NCBI GenBank assembly: GCA_003427395.1
Contig: BFEA01000033.1
Span: 2,314,752 to 2,337,587 of the forward strand
Source of the DNA: Chara braunii
Taxonomy: Eukaryota > Streptophyta > Charophyceae > Charales > Characeae
Reading direction: 5' to 3'
DNA length: 22,836 nucleotides
Positions 17,799-22,836 of this stretch are shown one piece after another (within the stretch, counting starts at the first letter, position 1; each line of letters starts with the position of its first letter). Made by a program: the position numbers and the translations under genes. Under the pieces are notes generated by a model. That model worked only from the letters and a program-made list of their open reading frames with translations. It was not told the origin of the DNA and searched no databases.

Positions 17799-17896
17799 GG
17801 TCTGATGGACCACGGATCAGATATTAAACTGATCAGAATAGATACTACACTTGATCTTCGCCAAAAGGTCGAGAAAGGTATATGCCCGCCCATCTT
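17754..17896 (-). mobile_element. LINE-type retrotransposed insert: U2 fragment, poly(A) and 15-bp target duplication
   Basis: The minus strand reads AAGATGGGCGGGCAT (17882-17896), the U2 fragment, about 26-28 A (17767-17794), and AAGATGGGCGAGCAT (17754-17768). The 15-bp direct repeats differ at one base. The first copy ends exactly where U2 position 1 begins and is preceded by TT, so the nick context TT/AAGA fits LINE endonuclease preference. The host protease frame is the same in both copies of the repeat. Confidence 0.92.
17795..17881 (-). ncRNA. U2 snRNA 5'-fragment retropseudogene
   Basis: Read on the minus strand this starts ATACCTTTCTCG, the conserved U2 5' end. It keeps AAGATCAAGTGTAGTATC, including the GTAGTA branch-point-pairing core, and TCAGTTTAATATCTGAT (stem-loop I/IIa region). 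It ends after a stem-loop with arms GTGGTC and GACCAC. It lacks the Sm site and the whole 3' half, being about 87 nt against roughly 190 for a full U2. A poly(A) tail follows, so it is a reverse-transcribed copy, not a functional gene. Confidence 0.93.
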
Positions 17897-18500
17897 AATG
17901 TCGACGTATGTAGCATTTTCCCAGTTTGTTCCCACTATCAAGTCGAAGGGAAGGTTGTCCTCCACTAAGAGTATCAGGGAAGGCAAAACTTTTTCTACCT
18001 TTGTCCTTGTCTCCAACCGAAAGTATGCCTTTAGTTCCTCAACGTACTCGCAATCATCTCTCGATTATCGACCAGTTACTCACGTCTGGCTCATCCAAGT
18101 TTTTTACTTTCTTGCCGAGATGCATCATCTGCAATCCTTTTTTACTAATATAACTATGCGTTGACCCGCTGTCAATTAACGCGCCTACTCTTCCTCTACT
18201 TAATTTTTACATCTCCTATTATTAGCTGCCCTTTTGACTTCTTCATTTCGGCCCAGGCTTGGCGACGAGTGATCAGCTCATCACCAATGCCTGCGAGGGA
18301 ACCACCTAGAGAGCTTCTCGCACAGGCAAACTTTGGACAACCAGCTAGGTGGGGGTCTACATCAGTCTCTGCCAGTGGGACCTTCAGACATAAGGGTGCC
18401 TGTTCAGCGCACGCTTCTACCTGCCTGTCTATGTCTAAAGTCCCTGTAGAGGCAAATGCAACCGCTACTGGCTGTTCCCTTTGGGGTACCTGTACTCAGG

Positions 18501-18542
18501 ACAAAAAGGAACAATGTGGCTGGGGTCACCACATTTAAAGCA
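18501..18542 (-). other. Gag CCHC zinc knuckle, element B
   Basis: The minus strand encodes C-FK-C-GDPS-H-IVPF-C, an intact CX2CX4HX4C nucleocapsid motif, preceded by QLEVGQ and followed by PEYRYP. It places the end of gag between the capsid (19117-19550) and the protease (from about 18190). Confidence 0.88.
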
Positions 18543-19110
18543 TTGTCCAACCTCAAGTTGTTCTTGCCACAACTTTTGGTCTATTTTCATGGCCTCCCAA
18601 GGCCTACCTTCAACAATCCTGGATGTGCTGGGTATGGATTCCTGCCTCTACCTCTACCCCCATTGAAGGGAGCACCTCATCCGCCTTGCGAGGGACCATA
18701 ACCTCGACCTCCCACGTAGTAGCTACGTTCGCCACCACATGAGTAGCGGGTCCTCAACGTCCACCTCTTCCATGGCCTCCTCTACCTCGGCTGCCTCTTC
18801 CTTATCGTCTTCCCCCACGGCCTGCAGCAGGCGCATAGTTCCCTCCCCGGGCCACTTGCTTGTTGTCCGTATCCTCTAGTCCGTAGTCTACCTGTTTGTA
18901 GGGAAGCGACTGAACTCCCCCTTCTTCAAACGTGACTAAAAGATTGTCTTTACCCTCTATGTTTCTTGAAATTGTTTTGTTTTTCCACCGATTCCCTCTC
19001 TGTAGATCTTTCCAATAGTGGCAATAGTTTGCATCCTACATGAAACCGACATGGTTTACGACAATTTTACTGAACTTCTCGTATGTCATCCCTTCTTCCT
19101 TTGTACGGGG
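18543..19110 (-). pseudogene. Gag linker between capsid and zinc knuckle, element B
   Basis: This stretch continues the capsid reading with KEEGMTYEKFSKIV (about 19060-19105) and then has stops and frame changes. Lower down the minus strand is rich in Gly, Arg and Tyr codons, as expected of a basic pre-nucleocapsid linker. There is no separate gene. Confidence 0.5.
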
Positions 19111-19116
19111 ATACGA

Positions 19117-19550
19117 CTAGGTCCTGACGGGATCGGGAAGCGCTCTTGCAAAATTGTCTAAAATTTGCATAGGGGTTAGTCTGTAACCTGGACACGACAA
19201 TATCTCATCCATTGTGGCCTTAGGTGCCGAGACACTCTTCCATTTCTCGTCACTAATGTTAAGGATCAAATATTTTGTGCAACGGGCCAGGTTCTTATCT
19301 TTAGACCTATCTTTCAAGGCCCTCATGATATCGTCAATATGGGTTTGTTGGGAATACTGCACCATCGAGGTATATCCTGCTTCCTTCACTAAGGATATAG
19401 CGAAGTTGGTCGCATCTCCAGCAATACACGAACTAGCCATAAAGACACGGTCTTGATATGGAATCAACTGCGCGTATTGGTACGTGTCCATCGTTGCTTC
19501 CCACTCGAATATATTATCTTTTTTTTTCCAGTGCAAGTCCAAGGGTGTGT
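19117..19550 (-). pseudogene. Gag capsid-like domain, element B
   Basis: The 141-codon minus frame begins near DLHWKKKDNIFEWEATMDTY and includes YQDRVFMASSCIAGDATNFA and PGYRLTPMQILDNFARALPD. The pattern of an aromatic-rich W...F..A....Y start, a helix with A..A..F and a later L..F..LP resembles the retrotransposon gag (capsid) domain, which assembles the particle. It is open for its full length and is closed by a TAG. The identification rests on pattern and on its place between a charged N-terminus and a CCHC knuckle. Confidence 0.65.
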
Positions 19551-19903
19551 TACTTTCATCTTCTCTCTTCTCTCTCCTCCCTTAGATTGCCTTTCCTCTC
19601 CTTTGTTTCCGCCATCTTTCCTTGGACCTTTGCCTTTTTTGTCATTGTCACCATCATCCTAACCATCACCATCGCCACCTCTACCACCGCCACCCAACTT
19701 GCTGATGCGATGGTGTGTTTGTCAACTTTTGTGTGAAGATACTGTCTAGTTAGCGGGCGTAATCAATAAAAGTTTCGTCATTTCTATGGGAGGATGGGTA
19801 GAGAAAATTGTTCCAAGTACTTCGGAATTCTTCCTGGTGGCGTTCAATTTTCCCTACGGATTTTTGAAGTGCGGCGAGTTCCTGCGTGGTGTGCAGCAAG
19901 GTG

Positions 19904-20632
19904 TCAGTAAGGAGGGTTAAACTCTCTTTTACTTTCGTTTTTCCCTTTTTGCTCCCTTAGCATCCTTTGGAGCCTTCCCCCTCCCTCAACCTTTTTTTTT
20001 ATGAAATTCCTTTCTCTTTCTCTTTTGGGTCGATAATCGCTGATAAGGATACTTCTCCTCTCTTCAATAAGCAGTGTTCTCTTCTCCTCATCAGCAACTG
20101 CTGCCAACCTTGCCACGCAAACATCCCTCTCCTCCTCGGATTCTTTCGGCGTCTGAGTGCGGAATCCGATTTTTTCCACCCAGTCCTCATCCTCCACTTG
20201 TTGGAGCCTCAACCGCCCAGCCTGACTACTCTCCGCAGCTTCTCTTCCTTCTCCCCCTTCTCTTTTTTCTCTTCTGCATAGTAATCTTTCCTCTTCTTCT
20301 TCTTCCAACTCCTTTTGTAACTCTTCGTCTTTCCGTTTCATCTCTTCCCCTATGCACTTCTTTTCCTCCTCCATTCACTTTCTTTCTTGCTCCAATTTTT
20401 GTTTTATATCATCCCCCTTCTCCCTCTTATTCTCCTCCTCCTTTCTTTTCTCTGCCAGCCTCTTGTCAATTTCTACTTGTTGTTCAGTGGTATACGGGTG
20501 GGTGTTTCTACCAGACTTCGTGGTAGTACACATCCTACTTGTGCGGTGAAATCCAAGAAGGAAGAATAGACGGAACAGCGGCCCCCTTATCGTTGACAAG
20601 GCCAAGAAAGCTAACATTGGGTAGTCATCCAT
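19904..20632 (-). pseudogene. Gag N-terminal charged coiled-coil region, element B
   Basis: Two abutting minus frames make up this region. The first (20632-20375) ends EIDKRLAEKRKEEENKREKG ... ERK and a TGA. The second starts at once with MEEEKKCIGEEMKRKDEELQ and runs to 19904. Long Glu/Lys/Arg stretches with heptad-like spacing suggest a coiled coil. A plausible start is the MCTTTKSGR methionine near 20531, because the sequence above it is hydrophobic and atypical. The TGA at 20375-20377 splits what looks like one protein. Low-complexity composition limits certainty. Confidence 0.55.
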
Positions 20633-21464
20633 GGTGGAAGAAGGCCCAGGTATGTGGACACTGCCTCCTCAGTGTCCTCACCACGTAGACGTACACCTCA
20701 ACACTTATCAACTCTTACTCGATTAGGGTCTGACCTAGTTTCCCTTCCCACACTGTCACTACAGCTCCCCTATCAAGTCTGGTGGGCAACCAGCAAGTTT
20801 AAGGTCAACCAGCAAGGACGTCAATAATTCTTTAACGACGCAAACAGGACGCCGTGCCCACCAGTCGGTCAGTACCGGTCTTAGGGCTAGACGAGTTGTT
20901 TTACGAGTGTTTGCCGCTCATGCCCATTCTCCCTACTTAACGGGTGATTCATCCAGCTGCCGAGCTTCAACCCTAGACTTGACCTAAAGCATGCACGAGT
21001 ATTGACCTCTCACGGGGCTAGGGTCCCACTGGGTACGCATGCCCCAGGTAGGTCGGCAACCACTAGCCACTTCCCCACAAGGGGAGGAGCCTTTCCTCCA
21101 GGAGAGAGTCTGTCCTCTGGAGGGGCATGCATTCTCAAGCAGATCCAGATGCTGACTTAGGACAATTACAAAATATGTCATCAACAGATTAGATCAGCAG
21201 CAGCATCTCCAAGATGTGGGAAGGTACTCAAACACACAAATATTCCATAAAGAGCTGATACAAAGCTTAGTGGGGCAAAGCACTTCACTCGGCAGCGTTC
21301 CCTTGTTGATGCTCCACAATGCAGCTTCTTGCAAGCAGGTACATTCTCTTCCTCATCCCCCAACAGGCCACATCTTCTTTGGCCTTCAACCCCAGGTCAA
21401 CCCTAATTCCGTTCTCGCTGGCCTTATGCCTTGCCAGTGCCAACTTCCATGGATGCAGTGGGAT
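20633..21464 (-). other. Leader of element B between primer site and gag
   Basis: About 830 bases contain no convincing ORF and lie directly downstream (on the minus strand) of the primer-binding site. This is the expected untranslated leader. No repeats or RNA genes were recognised in it. Confidence 0.55.
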
Positions 21465-21479
21465 CCAACTCTGATACCA
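21465..21479 (-). promoter_or_regulatory. Primer-binding site of element B (initiator tRNA-Met type)
   Basis: The minus strand reads TGGTATCAGAGTTGG, whose first 11 bases (TGGTATCAGAG) equal the complement of the plant initiator tRNA-Met 3' end that primes many plant gypsy and copia elements. It starts two bases after a CA, where the 5' LTR should end (21482). Confidence 0.88.
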
Positions 21480-21481
21480 AT

Positions 21482-21710
21482 TGCAATGAACCACTTATAT
21501 TCACAATCCAATTGCATACACAATGAGAGTTCACACAGAAATCCACACCGAAGTCCAGAAATGGAGAGAACAGATTTGCGCAGCTCAAGAGACCTCAATG
21601 ATTGACCATACTATACAAGTTCAGAGTTCCAGTCACATAGCGTTCGTCAGCTCAGCACCCAACGACTTCAATCAGATATGTAACTGAGTTTCTCTCTCTC
21701 TCTCTCTCTC
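21482..21710 (-). repeat. Inner part of the element B 5' LTR
   Basis: The block is placed by the primer site. It ends ...TTCATTGCA at 21482, two bases before TGGTATCAG. Reading outward it reaches a GA tract (CT on the plus strand, 21691-21710), where it is interrupted by an A-family LTR. The rest of the B LTR must lie beyond that insertion, outside the window. There is no second LTR for comparison, so the extent is inferred. Confidence 0.6.
21691..21710. repeat. Short (GA)n tract at the junction of LTR B and the A-family LTR
   Basis: About ten CT dinucleotides on the plus strand (GA on the minus) sit directly against the LTR terminus TGTTATATGC. This is the same arrangement and orientation as at 11374. 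Confidence 0.9.
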
Positions 21711-22836
21711 TGTTATATGCCCAGTTGGGCTATGTGTTCAGCCAAGGATCCGCAATGTTATGAAAAGGACTGAATGGACAATGTACTATTAGTGAAACAT
21801 CAACAGACAATGTACACCCAATACATGAAGAATGCATTTAATAGCACAGCGGAAGACTTTGAAATAAGTCCTGACCTGACCTGGACTGTCACGACACCCC
21901 ATCATACATCACACATGTGAGAAGAAGAGGAGGAACCGCATTCACAGAAGAAGGTCCCTCCCTTTACACACAGATGGGGAGATACCACGGATGAGAGATG
22001 TAGGGGGAGGAAGGACGAAGATGGAGGCNAGGGAGAAGACCAAGATCGCAATAACGAAGTCCAAAATAGTCCCTTGCCGACATCCAGACAATGCCTGCCT
22101 CAAAAAAATGTTGAATCAGATCCTGAGCCACATGCCCGTTGTAACCTCTGCCTGTATCCTCTGTGAGTAACCACTCTCACTCTCGTAGTCTACTGGTGCA
22201 CTGAAGTCAGGTAGCGTAACGACAAGAGAGATGGTGGACTGAGAAGAGGAAGAAGAAGTTTCTCTCTCTCTCTCTCTTTTCCAAGTGCCAGGTACTAACC
22301 TGTGATGATGGTGTTGTGCTGCAGGTACCTCGATGGCGAGCTGGAGCTATGGCGCTGCAGGTAAGTCTCCCCGGCCTCCGCCCAATCTCTGTCACCCTCC
22401 AATGCTACTCTACCTCCTACTAGCGCCCAACGCTGAAGACTATAGCTAACGCTACTACTACTGCTGCAGCGCTCCTCCAAAGTGCCGCTGCTGAATGCTG
22501 AAGACTACTCCCTGCCTGTAGAAGTGCACGTCGAGTGCCTGGGCAGTCTCTCCATCCCTACCTGTAGGGCAGGCCAGTCTTATATAGTGCTGGCCCGTCC
22601 AGGAGGCTGCTCTTGCCATTGCCTGAACGTGCTAGCCCCTGGGGAAGCTTCAGGGCAGGTCGCTCCTGCCAATGCCCGAACATGCTTGTTTCAGCGCAGG
22701 TCGGTCTGACGAGGGACCGAGAATAGCCCTCAGTTTCAGGCTGAAAAGGCTCAGGCCTTTTTTTAGGCTGAAACGATACAGGGCCTGTGGGTCCCGGATG
22801 TCAGGCTTTCGGGCTGAACCGTCATGGGGCCTATAG
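21711..22836 (-). mobile_element. Third A-family LTR, minus strand, cut by the window end
   Basis: Its 3' terminus on the minus strand is GCATATAACA, against GCATGTAACA in element A. It shares with the A 3' LTR the GCCCAACTGGGCAT end, CATTGTCCATT(C/T)AGTCC, a GTCAGGTCAGGACTTAT-type block, a short GA tract (22261-22278 as CT), the TACCTGCAG blocks and the TATA box. It runs into U3 repeat units (GGCTGAAACGATACAGGGCC) at the window edge. Whether it is a solo LTR or part of a full element cannot be seen. One N occurs at 22029. Confidence 0.85.
22579..22586 (-). promoter_or_regulatory. TATA box of the right-hand A-family LTR
   Basis: The minus strand reads TATATAAG in the context GGCCAGCACTATATAAGACT, as in the other two LTR A copies. 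Confidence 0.7.

Larger units (their letters stand above)
17512..18190 (-). pseudogene. Aspartic protease region, element B, interrupted by a U2-derived insertion
   Basis: The active site is LIDSGSTHSYIS, with DSGST at 18159-18173. A frameshift near 18055 precedes the frame with VLPSLILLVEDNLPFDLIVG and TNWENATYVDIK, the second conserved protease block. The frame is then cut by the U2 retrocopy at 17754-17896. On the far side the same frame resumes in the target duplication, then slips at a run of eight A (minus strand, 17714-17721) into the frame of KNAVMSRVRRKEQFVALL, the linker to RT. The protease processes the polyprotein. Confidence 0.8.
14711..21482 (-). mobile_element. Ty3/gypsy LTR retrotransposon B, internal region (decayed)
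   Basis: Read on the minus strand from the primer-binding site, the order is a leader, charged gag N-terminus, capsid, CCHC, protease, RT, RNase H, H2C2 integrase, integrase C-terminus and the start of a chromodomain. This is the full Ty3/gypsy order. Every domain has stops or frameshifts. The protein sequences differ clearly from element A, so this is another family. No 3' LTR or polypurine tract is visible to the left of 14711, so the element is truncated or its end has decayed. It carries a TTAA-flanked insertion and a U2-derived insertion. Confidence 0.88.

Noticed and set aside
17795-17881. A functional U2 snRNA gene
   Set aside because: There is no Sm site and no 3' half, a poly(A) tail is present, and it is flanked by a target duplication inside another element.
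19967-20569. Plus-strand ORFs rich in Ser, Phe and Leu over 19967-20569
   Set aside because: They are antisense shadows of the Glu/Lys/Arg-rich gag N-terminus of element B.

Overview
The window reads as eukaryotic, repeat-dominated DNA, most likely from a plant or streptophyte alga. The reasons are Ty3/gypsy chromoviruses with a tRNA-iMet-type primer site, a BED/DUF659-type hAT transposase, long (GA)n and (TTC)n microsatellites and a U2 snRNA-derived insert. The overall texture resembles Chara-type genomes, but that species guess is a weak inference from memory. I see no intact host gene. Nearly everything that can be recognised is a decayed mobile element, several of them nested in each other.

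Layout. 1-1070: no recognisable gene. 1073-1841: a long polypyrimidine microsatellite block. 1846-2100 (minus): an N-terminal hAT transposase fragment. 2101-2301: a polypurine tract. 2302-4913 (plus): the rest of a hAT transposase pseudogene, with a 253-bp tandem duplication and several frameshifts. 4968-5036: a (GA)n tract. 5037-11373 (plus): a Ty3/gypsy element, here called A. It has a truncated 5' LTR, a gag remnant with a CCHC knuckle, a protease, an RT that has lost its palm, RNase H, integrase, a frameshifted chromodomain, a polypurine tract and a 3' LTR carrying a 241-base N gap. (GA)n resumes at 11374. 11640-14650: a 3-kb stretch with no recognisable gene. 14711-21482 (minus): a second, unrelated Ty3/gypsy element, called B, in which gag, nucleocapsid, protease, RT, RNase H, integrase and the start of a chromodomain can all be found but every domain carries stops or frameshifts. 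21483-21710 is the inner part of the B 5' LTR. It is interrupted at a (GA)n tract by another A-family LTR (21711 to the window end, minus).

Two small insertions inside element B are the best finds, because both leave clean junctions. The first is an 87-nt 5' fragment of U2 snRNA with a poly(A) tail, flanked by a 15-bp target duplication, inside the protease region (17754-17896). The second is a 156-bp element with 35-bp terminal inverted repeats flanked by TTAA on both sides, inside the integrase core (15685-15848). In both cases the host codons on either side are in one frame across the target site. Element A also lies in (GA)n at both visible junction sets, which suggests either targeting to GA repeats or preferential survival there.

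Nothing here works together as a host pathway. The window records layered events: an old element B, then the TTAA element, the U2 retrocopy and an A-family LTR inserted into it, and separately a hAT gene rearranged around microsatellites. All identifications are by eye from translated motifs. No database search was run.
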